Part shown: positions 47,192 to 56,021 of the stretch, piece after piece
Position numbering within the stretch: the first letter of the stretch is position 1
Layout: each line of letters opens with the position of its first letter
Source of the DNA: Agaribacillus aureus
GTDB taxonomy: Bacteria; Bacteroidota; Bacteroidia; Cytophagales; Cyclobacteriaceae
Assembly (NCBI GenBank): GCA_030442055.1
Contig: JAUJEB010000008.1
Location: 1-64,000, forward strand
DNA length: 64,000 bases
Direction: 5' to 3'
Notes under the pieces: model-generated
The model's database searches: none
What the model saw: only the letters and a program-made list of their open reading frames with translations
Told to the model about the DNA's origin: nothing
Made by a program: the position numbers and the translations under genes

Positions 47192-48733
47192 CTATTGAAA
47201 CGCAAAAAACACCAGCCAGATAATGAACAAAATTGGCAGCAATACAGGGATCGAGTACCTGATGATGTATCCAAAAAAAGAAGGCATTTTGATACCAATT
47301 TGCTCGGCGATGGATTTTACCATAAAATTCGGACCATTACCAATATAGGTCATGGCTCCAAAAAACACAGCCGATACGGCGATGGCTTTGAGATAAAGGG
47401 TTGAATCCGGAAAGCCTCCGTTTGCAAATTCTACCACATTGGACATGACCGAGATATCACTCCCCTTGGCCGCCATAGCGGCAGTAAGAAAGTTGATATA
47501 GGTGGGGGCATTATCAAGTAGCCCTGATAATGATCCGGTACCCCAGTACAATGTATTATGGGTAATTAGTTTTGATCCTTCGGGAGAGGAAGCAAAATTT
47601 CCTACCAACTCGATCGCGGGCATCATGGTTCCAAAGATGCCAATGAACAAAAATGCAACTTCCTTGATTGGCTCGAAGCTAAAATCATTGTCCGAAATTG
47701 CCTTTTTACTGGCAAATCTATAGGAGGCGAAGGCCACCATCAGCCAAATTATTTCCTTAACGTAGGACACTTTGGCGCCGTCATAGTCGATACTTGGTAC
47801 CCATTCAAAAACATTGGGGTCAAAAAAAATAGCTACCACCACGATACCCAACCATAAAAAGTTTTTGGTTCCCTCAATGCTTACCTTTCCCGAATAGGTG
47901 ACAGGCCCTTCATCCGGATCTTCCGGCGAATCTTTGTTTTTTTGATCAAAATAATAAAAGACCAAACACAGTAATAAACATGCCAGGGCCCATGGCAGTA
48001 CGTTGTGGATGATGGTCCATTCAAACGGCACACCCTTCAAAAATCCGAGAAATAGCGGTGGGTCGCCAATTGGCGTTAAAGAGCCGCCCACATTACTGAT
48101 CACAAAAATGAAAAATATGATATGATAAGATCGTATCCTGTTTTTATTCAATCGGACAAACGGTCTTATCAGCAACATCGAGGCGCCGGTAGTGCCGATG
48201 ATATTGGAGATAACAGCGCCAATAGCCAGTATAGCTACGTTGGCACGTGGAGTGGCCCTTTTATCAATGTTGATAGAAATCCCCCCGGAGGCAATGTACA
48301 AGGCTGATAATAACGAGATAAATGGAACATACTCAATAAGTGCATGCACCGGACCATGAGTATTGTGAAGGGCGAAAATATAATAGGAGACAACAATGGC
48401 AGCGAGTAGCACTGATATCTTGGGATAATTTTTGTGCCAGAAATGCTCGTAAAACAGGGGGCCTGTGGCAATCATTAGCAGCAATAATACGAAGGGGATC
48501 ACGGTCCATCCTGGCGCGTGAGCGTGTTCATCTTCTTCATTTGCCGACGGATTTTCACCTTTAACTAAAGCGTTGGGGCTACTTTTGCCGTCAGCTAATA
48601 GCTTGGCATTTACATTACCAACAGAAGGGTTGTCTGCGTGCGTGGCTTCGTTATTGTTAGCATAACTTAATGAATAATTTAAAAGCAACAGGGGTACTAC
48701 CAACAGGAAAAAAGAAGTGAAAAATTTAGTCAT
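47192..48733 (-). CDS. nhaD: NhaD-type Na+/H+ antiporter
   Basis: The ATG at 48733 (MTKFFTSFFLLVVPLLLLNY) gives 513 residues; the frame is open to a TTG at 48772 but the added residues are not needed. A cleavable or anchoring first segment is followed by a long acidic and His-containing periplasmic stretch (about residues 20-70; SANEEDEHAHAPGW at its end), then eleven or more helices of the ion-transporter superfamily. Family motifs include VISNIIGTTGASMLLIRPFV and NVGGSLTPIGDPPLFLGFLK, and GLLDNAPTYINFLTAAMAAK near the end. It exports Na+ or Li+ in exchange for H+ and fits a marine or saline life. Confidence 0.92.
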   Translation of the reverse strand: MTKFFTSFFLLVVPLLLLNYSLSYANNNEATHADNPSVGNVNAKLLADGKSSPNALVKGENPSANEEDEHAHAPGWTVIPFVLLLLMIATGPLFYEHFWHKNYPKISVLLAAIVVSYYIFALHNTHGPVHALIEYVPFISLLSALYIASGGISINIDKRATPRANVAILAIGAVISNIIGTTGASMLLIRPFVRLNKNRIRSYHIIFFIFVISNVGGSLTPIGDPPLFLGFLKGVPFEWTIIHNVLPWALACLLLCLVFYYFDQKNKDSPEDPDEGPVTYSGKVSIEGTKNFLWLGIVVVAIFFDPNVFEWVPSIDYDGAKVSYVKEIIWLMVAFASYRFASKKAISDNDFSFEPIKEVAFLFIGIFGTMMPAIELVGNFASSPEGSKLITHNTLYWGTGSLSGLLDNAPTYINFLTAAMAAKGSDISVMSNVVEFANGGFPDSTLYLKAIAVSAVFFGAMTYIGNGPNFMVKSIAEQIGIKMPSFFGYIIRYSIPVLLPILFIIWLVFFAFQ

Positions 48734-48869
48734 TAAGCCGTCTCTGATTAGGATATACGAAAATAAAGTCAAATGCCTTCAAAAGCAAACCTATATAAAA
48801 TACTCAATATGATTCATTTAAAGCTACTGAATTGTGCAAAATTAACGTTCAATTAATAGAAGGAGCTAC

Positions 48870-50096
48870 TTAAATTAACTGATTTAGCGCAATTTCAAAG
48901 GATGTTCTGGCGATATGGGTCCTTTTTGGATTGGCGTCATAGGCTTTTTGCAGGGCATCTTTAATGGTTTGGGAAGTATCCGCAAAAATAGCTTCGTCAG
49001 TTAATTCAATGGATTCACTCATCAAATAAGCAAATACCCGCGCCATGCCGCAGTTGGCGATAAAATCGGGAATCACCGCTACATGGTTATCTGCAAATTC
49101 TCCCGTAGGACCAAAAAAGATTTCGGGATCATCGAAAGGCACGTTGGCGCCACATGAAATAACCTCCAGGCGGTTATTGATCATTTTGAGCAGCTGGTCT
49201 TTGGTCACCAGTCTGGAGGCTGCTGCAGGGACAAATATTTCTGCGTCCAGATCCCAGAATCTTTCATTCATTTCTTCAAAAGGAATAAGCGTATCAGCCA
49301 TTAGCTTATTACCGTTACGGTTCACGTGTAAATTTTTGATGGCTTCCAGCTCCAGGCCCTCTTCAGAAATAATCCCACCTGACTTATCAATAACACCGGC
49401 AATTTTTACCCCAAACTTGGCGAGGTAGCTGGCCGCGGCGGATCCAACATTTCCCCAACCTTGAATTAGCGCTCTTTTACCGGAGATGTTATCACCCCAT
49501 ATTTTATAATAATGTCTTACAGCCTCGGCTACGCCAAAACCGGTAATCATGTCGGCAATGGTAAACTTTTTAGAAACCGAAGGTGTGTAGTTGGGGTCTT
49601 CCATTACCTTAGAGACACCTTGCCTGAGCTGCCCTAGTTTCCGGATTTTTTGGGGCTCTGTGGCTCTAAAATGTCCATTTACCACTCCTTCCTGGGGATG
49701 CCACAGCCCATAATTCTCTGTAATTGGAATAACTTCATGTATTTCATCTACATTCAGATCTCCGCCGGTCCCATAATATTTCTTGAGAAGTGGAATAACC
49801 GCCTGGTACCATCTTTCCAGAACACCTTCTTTCCTTGGGTCATTGGGGTCAAAATCAATTCCTGATTTGGCGCCACCGATAGGAGGGCCGGACACCGTAA
49901 ATTTCACTTCCATGGTTTTGGCCAGTGATTCTACTTCTCGCTTATCCAGTCCCCTGCGCATTCTGGTACCACCGCCTGCAGCGCCACCTCTTAATGAATT
50001 AATTACCACCCAACCTTTTGCATCCGTATCCTGATCATTCCATTCGAAAACAATTTCTGGTCGTTTATTTTCAAATTTTGCTAATAATTCCTTCAT
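48870..50096 (-). CDS. Glu/Leu/Phe/Val dehydrogenase
   Basis: A 408-residue NAD(P)-dependent amino-acid dehydrogenase that converts an L-amino acid to its 2-oxo acid and ammonia, or the reverse. The dimerisation/catalytic domain contains GGAAGGGTRMRRGLDKREVE and the catalytic Lys77 in GPPIGGAKSGIDFD. The Rossmann domain (about residues 190-340) has GKRALIQGWGNVGSAAASYL. Whether the substrate is glutamate or leucine cannot be settled by eye; the arrangement differs from classical hexameric GdhA. It is a single gene with a minus-strand TAATTTTG box (50133-50126) 30 bases upstream. Confidence 0.9.
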   Translation of the reverse strand: MKELLAKFENKRPEIVFEWNDQDTDAKGWVVINSLRGGAAGGGTRMRRGLDKREVESLAKTMEVKFTVSGPPIGGAKSGIDFDPNDPRKEGVLERWYQAVIPLLKKYYGTGGDLNVDEIHEVIPITENYGLWHPQEGVVNGHFRATEPQKIRKLGQLRQGVSKVMEDPNYTPSVSKKFTIADMITGFGVAEAVRHYYKIWGDNISGKRALIQGWGNVGSAAASYLAKFGVKIAGVIDKSGGIISEEGLELEAIKNLHVNRNGNKLMADTLIPFEEMNERFWDLDAEIFVPAAASRLVTKDQLLKMINNRLEVISCGANVPFDDPEIFFGPTGEFADNHVAVIPDFIANCGMARVFAYLMSESIELTDEAIFADTSQTIKDALQKAYDANPKRTHIARTSFEIALNQLI

Positions 50097-50329
50097 AAGT
50101 CAACCGTTGTTAGGAGGTAAATCTACAAAATTAATTGAGCTTGCCAGATAATTATTTTAAGCTGGCTGCTGTGAAATTAGAAATATCCGGTACCTCATTG
50201 CTTGCGATTTATATTAATTAGTTGGGGATCTGGGCAACTTTTATTAAGGATAAGCCATTAATACCATGTAAACTTTGTGTATTTTTATTATTTTTGTCAT
50301 CTTCTAAGAACTGATTTAAGGATAAATGG

Positions 50330-51052
50330 ATGAATTTTGCCATTGATTTGGGTAATACTTCCGTAAAGTGTGGAATATTTGAAGGAAGTGAGTTAATCGA
50401 GAAATTAGAAGGTCTGAGTATTGACCAACTTATAGATACCATCAATGGTCGTTTACCTAAAAACGTTATTCTTTCTTCGGTTCATCAGGAGGTTACTGCC
50501 ATAGCCAATAAGATCGTTGATGAGGTTAACTGTCTGATAATGAGCCATCATGTGCCAATACCTATTACAAATGGTTATCTTACCAAAGATACATTGGGTT
50601 TGGATCGCCTGGCCGGGGCGGTAGGAGCCAACAGTTTATTCCCCGATCAGCATAATTTAGTGGTCGATGCAGGAACTTGTATTACCTACGATCTGGTTAG
50701 TAAAGAGGGGCAATACGAGGGCGGAGCCATTTCTCCAGGTGTTCATCTGAGATTCAGGTCAATACACGAATTTACGGCACGCCTCCCGCTGGTGGAAGTA
50801 GAGGAACAGGTGCCATTGCTGGGCAGGAGCACAAAAGAATCAATTTTAAGCGGCATTTTGCATGGAACAGCCGCAGAAATTACACAAATGATTCGGATGT
50901 ATGCAAGTAAATTTGCAGATTTGCGGATTATCATCTGTGGTGGGGATTCTCGCTTATTGAAAAGAAATCTTTCATCGGATGTGACTTTTGTCCCGGATTT
51001 AGTGTTAATAGGTTTAAATACAATATTAGGCTATAATGTTGAAGGTATTTAA
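50330..51052 (+). CDS. coaX: Type III pantothenate kinase
   Basis: A 240-residue cytoplasmic enzyme that phosphorylates pantothenate with ATP, the first step of coenzyme A synthesis. The family's phosphate-binding motifs are all present: AIDLGNTSVKCGIFEG at the N-terminus, LGLDRLAGAVGANSL, VVDAGTCITYDLV and GGAISPGVHLRFRSIHEFTA. An AAGGA ribosome-binding site lies about 11 bases before the start. It heads a tight plus-strand cluster of envelope genes; the next gene starts 17 bases before its stop. Confidence 0.96.
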   Translation: MNFAIDLGNTSVKCGIFEGSELIEKLEGLSIDQLIDTINGRLPKNVILSSVHQEVTAIANKIVDEVNCLIMSHHVPIPITNGYLTKDTLGLDRLAGAVGANSLFPDQHNLVVDAGTCITYDLVSKEGQYEGGAISPGVHLRFRSIHEFTARLPLVEVEEQVPLLGRSTKESILSGILHGTAAEITQMIRMYASKFADLRIIICGGDSRLLKRNLSSDVTFVPDLVLIGLNTILGYNVEGI

Positions 51053-52319
51053 AGGGCTTATATTCTCTCTTATTTTTTTGCTGTCATGTAATATTCAATT
51101 ACGTGGGCAAATAAATATTTCACCCTATTCCGTTAATGGTCTGGGCGACTTTAATTCCCCTGCCCTTACGGCTAATGTGGCGATGGGAGGTATTGGGGTG
51201 AGCAATGGTCAGGGTTGGTATCTCAACAACCTGAATCCTGCGTTGTTGACAAAAAATGTCTTTACCGTACTCGAAGCCGGGATGGTTTATGAATCGAGAA
51301 GTCTTGAAAATAGCAGCGGTTTGTCCCAATCCAACAGCGGCGGAGGGCTTGGCTACTTTGCCATGTCATTTCCGGTCATGAGTGGGAGATGGACCTCCTC
51401 TTTAGGTATAATGCCCTACAGCACAGTCAATTACAATATTCTCTCTCAAAGCGCTGTCGTAGGAAGTGAAGATATTCCCGTCACCTTCAACCTTACCGGC
51501 GAAGGAGGCCTTACGCAGGCATACTTTTCCAATGGCCTTAGACTGACCAAAAACCTTTCTTTCGGCATCAAGGCTTCGATATTGTTTGGCTCCATTGTCA
51601 AAGAATCGGTGGCATTGCCCGGAGACCAGGATTTTCCCATTAATTTTATCAGCGCCGTGGTTGATAAAACCAGTATTCATGGTTTTACCCTATCCTCGGG
51701 CCTGGCATACAGGCTTGAAATTAAAGATAAGAAGTTTTTGAATCTGGGACTTACCTATGATCTGGAGTCAAAATTGAAAGCTAAACTTTTTAAAACCGGG
51801 GAATTAAGGTCTCCCGTCAGCATTAATCCAATTTCCACAGACACCCTCATTAACGACTCCAAAGGGGATATCCAACTCCCATCAAGCTTTGCAGCGGGAA
51901 TTTCATATGAAATATTATATAAATGGACCATCGGCGCGGATATACACGTGAGTAATTGGTCTGATTATCAAGATATTGAACAAAATAACGAGTCACTGGT
52001 TGATAACTATGGCATCAATATCGGCACCGAATTTACGCCCGATATTTCTTCTGTAGACAGCTATTTAAAGCGAGTGACTTACCGGTTGGGTTTTGATTAT
52101 CAGAAGACCCCATTTGAAGTTTCTGACCAACAGTTAAATGACTTTGGTATAAATTTTGGAGCTTCTTTCCCGGTGAAAGGATTATCGACCATGAATTTAG
52201 CCTTTAAATATGGTCAAAGAGGAACCACAGATGATAACCTGATAAAGGAGAATTATATCAGAGTTTATTTTGGTATAAGCTTCAACGATCGTTGGTTCCA
52301 AAGAAGAGTATTGAACTAA
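51036..52319 (+). CDS. Outer-membrane beta-barrel protein (FadL-like fold)
   Basis: A 427-residue protein with a signal peptide (VFKGLIFSLIFLLSCNIQLR, cleaved near GQ). It opens with ISPYSVNGLGDFNSPALTAN, the pattern seen in FadL-like outer-membrane proteins, and continues as many short amphipathic strands with aromatic ends up to IRVYFGISFNDRWFQRRVLN. It overlaps coaX by 17 bases, so the two are translationally coupled. The function is not known; the gene occurs in the same place, between coaX and a TPR gene, in many Bacteroidota as I recall. Confidence 0.78.
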   Translation: MLKVFKGLIFSLIFLLSCNIQLRGQINISPYSVNGLGDFNSPALTANVAMGGIGVSNGQGWYLNNLNPALLTKNVFTVLEAGMVYESRSLENSSGLSQSNSGGGLGYFAMSFPVMSGRWTSSLGIMPYSTVNYNILSQSAVVGSEDIPVTFNLTGEGGLTQAYFSNGLRLTKNLSFGIKASILFGSIVKESVALPGDQDFPINFISAVVDKTSIHGFTLSSGLAYRLEIKDKKFLNLGLTYDLESKLKAKLFKTGELRSPVSINPISTDTLINDSKGDIQLPSSFAAGISYEILYKWTIGADIHVSNWSDYQDIEQNNESLVDNYGINIGTEFTPDISSVDSYLKRVTYRLGFDYQKTPFEVSDQQLNDFGINFGASFPVKGLSTMNLAFKYGQRGTTDDNLIKENYIRVYFGISFNDRWFQRRVLN

Positions 52320-52340
52320 ATAAGAAAATACAAAAAAGTT

Positions 52341-53660
52341 ATGAAGATGCGAATTATTTTTACTTTGGTTGTAGCATTTACAATATCTGGCATTGCTGCT
52401 GCTCAAAATGGGGGTAGCGCCTGGAACTGGCCTTCGGATCCGGAAATGGATTCCAAGGCAAAAGCCAAAAATGCACTTTACAACGATAGCAGAAAAATGG
52501 GTAATTACAAAGAATCCCTTCCACACCTGATGTGGCTGCTTAAGAACACCCCGGACCTTAACCCGTCTATCTACATCAACGGCGCAAAGATCTATGAAGC
52601 AATGGTGGATCTTGAAAAAGACGAGGCAGCTAAAAAAGTCTATCAGGATTCTGCCTTGATCATGTATGATCTGAGGATCAAACATTTTGGTAAAGAAGGA
52701 TATGTACTAAATAGAAAAGCCAGCAAGGCCTACAGATATAAAAGAGGTGATAAGTCAAAATATCCGGAATTAATGGAGTTATTTGAAAAGGTCTTTGAGC
52801 TGAATAGCCCCACTAAAATACTGGATAATAACACAATTGGCTATTTTGATATTGTAAGAAGACACAAACTCAGTGGAGGGGATATCAGCGAAGATAGAAT
52901 ACTCGAGATCTATGAGGAGATCAATGGTGTGATAGATCAAAAAATCAAGGCCAAGAAAAACGTAAAAAGGCTTAATGAATATAAAAGTACCATTGATGGT
53001 ATGTTGGCAGCCATGGTGAAAATTGATTGCGAGTTTATCGAGAATAAATTAGGTCCCAAATTTGAAGCCGATCCAAGTGATTTGAAATTAGCCAAAAGTA
53101 TTGTCGGTCACGCCCTCAACTCAAAATGTACCGAGCTTCCGGTAGCTATCAAGGCGGCTGAAGCTGTTTATGAAAATGAGCCTGAATACGGCGTAGCGCT
53201 GTTAATTGCTTTTAAAAGTAGGGGCAACAAAGATTATGACAAAGCAATCAAATATTTTAAAGAAGCCATTGGCCTTACCGAAGATAATGCCAAAATTGGT
53301 CAGGCTTATATCGAGATTGGAAACATCTATCGGCTGAGAGGAAATAAAACTGCTGCAAGAGAAAACTATCGTCATGCAGTAGCAGCGGATCCAAGTAAAA
53401 AAGAAGCTTATACCAACATCGGAGATCTTTATTTTGGCAGTTTTGAGACCTGTGCCAAGAAAGTAAGCATGGTAGAAGATCGCGGCGTTTATATGGCGGC
53501 TTACAAAATGTACAAATTGGCGGGTAATTCCTCCAGAATGGCTAAGGCGAAGGAACAGTTCCCTTCGGCCGAAGAAATTTTTACTGAGACCAAAGAAGTT
53601 GGATCTTCCATGAAAGTAGGATGCTGGATCAACGAAACAGTCCAGATAGATAAGAGATAA
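52341..53660 (+). CDS. Secreted TPR-repeat protein
   Basis: A 439-residue protein with a signal peptide (KMRIIFTLVVAFTISGIAAA, cleaved near AQ). The body is helical repeats: LPHLMWLLKNTPDLNPSIYI near residue 60, and clear TPR units near the C-terminus (DYDKAIKYFKEAIGLTEDNA, AYIEIGNIYRLRGNKTAARE, NYRHAVAADPSKKEAYTNIG). It probably acts in the periplasm as a scaffold of an envelope complex (inference). It lies 21 bases after the barrel gene and is followed by a strong terminator. Confidence 0.88.
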   Translation: MKMRIIFTLVVAFTISGIAAAQNGGSAWNWPSDPEMDSKAKAKNALYNDSRKMGNYKESLPHLMWLLKNTPDLNPSIYINGAKIYEAMVDLEKDEAAKKVYQDSALIMYDLRIKHFGKEGYVLNRKASKAYRYKRGDKSKYPELMELFEKVFELNSPTKILDNNTIGYFDIVRRHKLSGGDISEDRILEIYEEINGVIDQKIKAKKNVKRLNEYKSTIDGMLAAMVKIDCEFIENKLGPKFEADPSDLKLAKSIVGHALNSKCTELPVAIKAAEAVYENEPEYGVALLIAFKSRGNKDYDKAIKYFKEAIGLTEDNAKIGQAYIEIGNIYRLRGNKTAARENYRHAVAADPSKKEAYTNIGDLYFGSFETCAKKVSMVEDRGVYMAAYKMYKLAGNSSRMAKAKEQFPSAEEIFTETKEVGSSMKVGCWINETVQIDKR

Positions 53661-53679
53661 TATTAAATCTTTATAACGC

Positions 53680-53731
53680 AAGCTGCCTCAAAAAAACCTA
53701 ATAGTTTAGTGCTTTTGAGGCAGCTTTTTTT
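53680..53731 (+). terminator. Strong Rho-independent terminator between the TPR gene and lptC
   Basis: A perfect 14-bp stem AAGCTGCCTCAAAA/TTTTGAGGCAGCTT (53680-53693 and 53713-53726) with a 19-base loop, followed by five further T. It ends only 10 bases before the lptC ATG at 53742. Confidence 0.9.
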
Positions 53732-53741
53732 ATTCATCAAC

Positions 53742-54272
53742 ATGTCAAATTTCTTCAAGATAATAGCGTTTTCCCTGGTGGTAGTAGCGTGTGGTGAAAA
53801 TAATACTATCGATGAGGAAGATGAATATGATGGGCCTATGGTTGAATTCCACGATGTGGAAACGATGGTCAGTGACTCTGCCGTTATAAAGCTTAAAATA
53901 AAAGGAGCGAAGCAATTAACTTTTCAAAACGGAGACCTGGAGTACCCGGAGGGTGTTTTCATTGAATTTTACGATGAAAACTCAAAAGTTACCTCCACCA
54001 TTGCCGCCAATAGAGGATATTACACCAAAGCAGATAACGTATACAAAGTTGAAGAGGATGTGGAAGTCATCAATTTTCAAAGCGGTGAAAAACTTAATTC
54101 CGAAGAGTTGTTTTGGGACCCTAAAACTGAAAAAGTTCACACCGAGAAATTTGTAAATATAACGACCCAAACCAAAATAATTAAGGGTGTAGGCCTCACA
54201 GCAAGCCAGGATTTTTCAGACTATCAAATTGGAAAAATTACAGGTGAGATCTATTTGGAAGAGGATTTCTGA
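53742..54272 (+). CDS. lptC: LptC-type LPS export lipoprotein
   Basis: The ATG at 53742 gives 176 residues with the lipoprotein start MSNFFKIIAFSLVVVACGEN; a GTG at 53709 lies within the terminator hairpin and is not used. The LptC/OstA-like beta-jellyroll follows: GPMVEFHDVETMVSDSAVIK, then LEYPEGVFIEFYDENSKVTS, then SEELFWDPKTEKVHTEKFVN. LptC takes lipopolysaccharide from the LptBFG ABC transporter at the inner membrane to LptA. E. coli LptC has a TM helix instead; a lipid anchor is common in Bacteroidota. Confidence 0.9.
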   Translation: MSNFFKIIAFSLVVVACGENNTIDEEDEYDGPMVEFHDVETMVSDSAVIKLKIKGAKQLTFQNGDLEYPEGVFIEFYDENSKVTSTIAANRGYYTKADNVYKVEEDVEVINFQSGEKLNSEELFWDPKTEKVHTEKFVNITTQTKIIKGVGLTASQDFSDYQIGKITGEIYLEEDF

Positions 54273-54405
54273 CAGTGTTTGCAGGCTAACGCCGGCTATC
54301 TCGATCAGGGTTTGGAAAATTCGATAACATTCTTTGGTAGAAAATTGAGAATTCTGCCTTTTTTGGCGTTAATTTAGGTTGAATTAACGTCTTCTTTTCA
54401 CCATT

Positions 54406-54606
54406 ATGAAATTGTCTCAAATAGTCCTGCTATCCTTATCCGTGGTACTAATCGTCATTGGGGTGGACCAAACCATGAATTATGGAATTCAAAATTCCTA
54501 TTTTATATTTATGTTTACTATAGCGGTTTTATTGTATTATTTTTACAAGAAAAGACAGCAGGAAGAGGCGGCAGATGATGAGCTTTCGAAAAAAAACAAA
54601 AAGTGA
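54406..54606 (+). CDS. Small two-helix membrane protein
   Basis: A 66-residue protein with two hydrophobic helices (about residues 5-23 and 28-46; YFIFMFTIAVLLYYFYKKRQ) and a charged C-terminal tail. I do not recognise the family. It lies 22 bases before the CNNM/CorC-like gene and probably shares its transcript. Confidence 0.7.
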   Translation: MKLSQIVLLSLSVVLIVIGVDQTMNYGIQNSYFIFMFTIAVLLYYFYKKRQQEEAADDELSKKNKK

Positions 54607-54627
54607 CATAACCTTCCCCCAGGCTGA

Positions 54628-55911
54628 ATGGAAACCTATTACATCATAATTATCATTACGGCATTAATCTTTTCAGGTATCTTTTCGGGTGTTGAAATTG
54701 CTTTTGTATCGGCTGATAAATTGCATATCGAGTTAAAGAGCAAACAAGGGGTGGGCTCGGCCAGAACACTGTCAAACTTCATAAATAATTCCTCCCGATT
54801 TATAGCTACTACCCTGGTTGGCAATACCATTGCGTTGGTAATTTACGGTATATACATGGCTAAATTGCTGGAGCCGGTTATCGCCGGTTATTTACCTCAA
54901 AATATCAGTAAGGACATACTGGTGCCATTAATACAGACTGTTCTTGCCACCATTATTGTTTTGATTACGGCGGAGTTTACGCCAAAAAGCCTGTTTTTAT
55001 TAAACCCAAACCGGATGTTAAAACTTTTTGCACCATTGCTAAAGTTGATCTATTGGGTGCTGTTCCCGCTGGTTTGGGTAATGATAAATGTGTCAAGGTT
55101 TATCATTGAAAAAATACTTCGGTTGGAATACTCAGAAGATAAACCGGTGTTTGGATTGATTGATCTGAACAATTACATCAAAAACGTACTGAATTCGGCT
55201 ACAAAGGAGGATGATGTAGATGTCAATGCCAAAATTTTTACCAATGCCCTGGAGTTTAAAACGGTCAGAGTTCGGGAGTGTATGATCCCCAGAACTGAGA
55301 TAGCAGCGGTGGAAATAGAAGATTCTATTGAAAACTTAAAATCCGCCTTCGTGGAATCCGGCCATTCAAAAATTTTGGTGTATAAGGATTCAATAGACGA
55401 TATCATTGGGTATTGTCACTCACTCAAATTATTCACTAAACCCGATTCCATCAGTAAAATCCTTACTCCTATTCCCATTGCGCCGGAAACCATGATGGCC
55501 AATGAACTGATGATTCAACTTATCACAGAGCACAAAAGCCTGGCGCTGGTGGTCGATGAATTTGGAGGAACCTCAGGCATTGTAAGCATTGAAGACATCA
55601 TAGAAGAAATATTTGGTGAAATCAAAGATGAGCACGATGATGAGGACCTCGTTGAGCAAAAATTAGATAATCAAACATACCTTCTTAGTGCCAGACACGA
55701 AATAGATTACCTGAATGAGCAATACCAGTGGGATATTCCGGAAGGCGATTATGATACCCTGGGAGGTTATATATTGTCTGAAACCGAAAACATCCCGGAT
55801 GTGAACGAAATTATAGATTTGAATGCATTTACATTCAAAATAGTCTCCAAGGAAGACACCCATATCGAAACGGTAAAAATCTACATTAAGTCTCCAAATG
55901 ATGACAATTAA
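54628..55911 (+). CDS. CNNM/CorC (hemolysin-family) membrane protein with CBS domains
   Basis: A 427-residue inner-membrane protein: the DUF21/CNNM transmembrane domain (about residues 1-190; SGIFSGVEIAFVSADKLHIE is its opening), a CBS pair (about 205-335; RVRECMIPRTEIAAVEIEDS and LALVVDEFGGTSGIVSIEDI) and a CorC_HlyC domain (about 345-425). Relatives transport Mg2+ or Co2+ or, as GldE in gliding Bacteroidota, act with the gliding machinery. No gliding genes are adjacent, so a metal-ion role is more likely here. Confidence 0.93.
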   Translation: METYYIIIIITALIFSGIFSGVEIAFVSADKLHIELKSKQGVGSARTLSNFINNSSRFIATTLVGNTIALVIYGIYMAKLLEPVIAGYLPQNISKDILVPLIQTVLATIIVLITAEFTPKSLFLLNPNRMLKLFAPLLKLIYWVLFPLVWVMINVSRFIIEKILRLEYSEDKPVFGLIDLNNYIKNVLNSATKEDDVDVNAKIFTNALEFKTVRVRECMIPRTEIAAVEIEDSIENLKSAFVESGHSKILVYKDSIDDIIGYCHSLKLFTKPDSISKILTPIPIAPETMMANELMIQLITEHKSLALVVDEFGGTSGIVSIEDIIEEIFGEIKDEHDDEDLVEQKLDNQTYLLSARHEIDYLNEQYQWDIPEGDYDTLGGYILSETENIPDVNEIIDLNAFTFKIVSKEDTHIETVKIYIKSPNDDN

Positions 55912-55916
55912 TACCT

Positions 55917-55966
55917 CAAAATTTTGAATTGTACTGAACAACTTATCTATGTTGGCCAAAATTTTG
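55917..55966. repeat. Pair of CAAAATTTTG palindromes before the PpiD-like gene
   Basis: The 10-bp palindrome CAAAATTTTG occurs at 55917-55926 and 55957-55966, exactly 40 bases apart, each followed by A. They fill the 110-base gap between two plus-strand genes and could be operator half-sites on the same face of the helix. Confidence 0.5.
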
Positions 55967-56021
55967 ATTTTAACCATTTTACTCATTATTTTTGCCGTCC
56001 TTCAATTATAAAATCAATACA

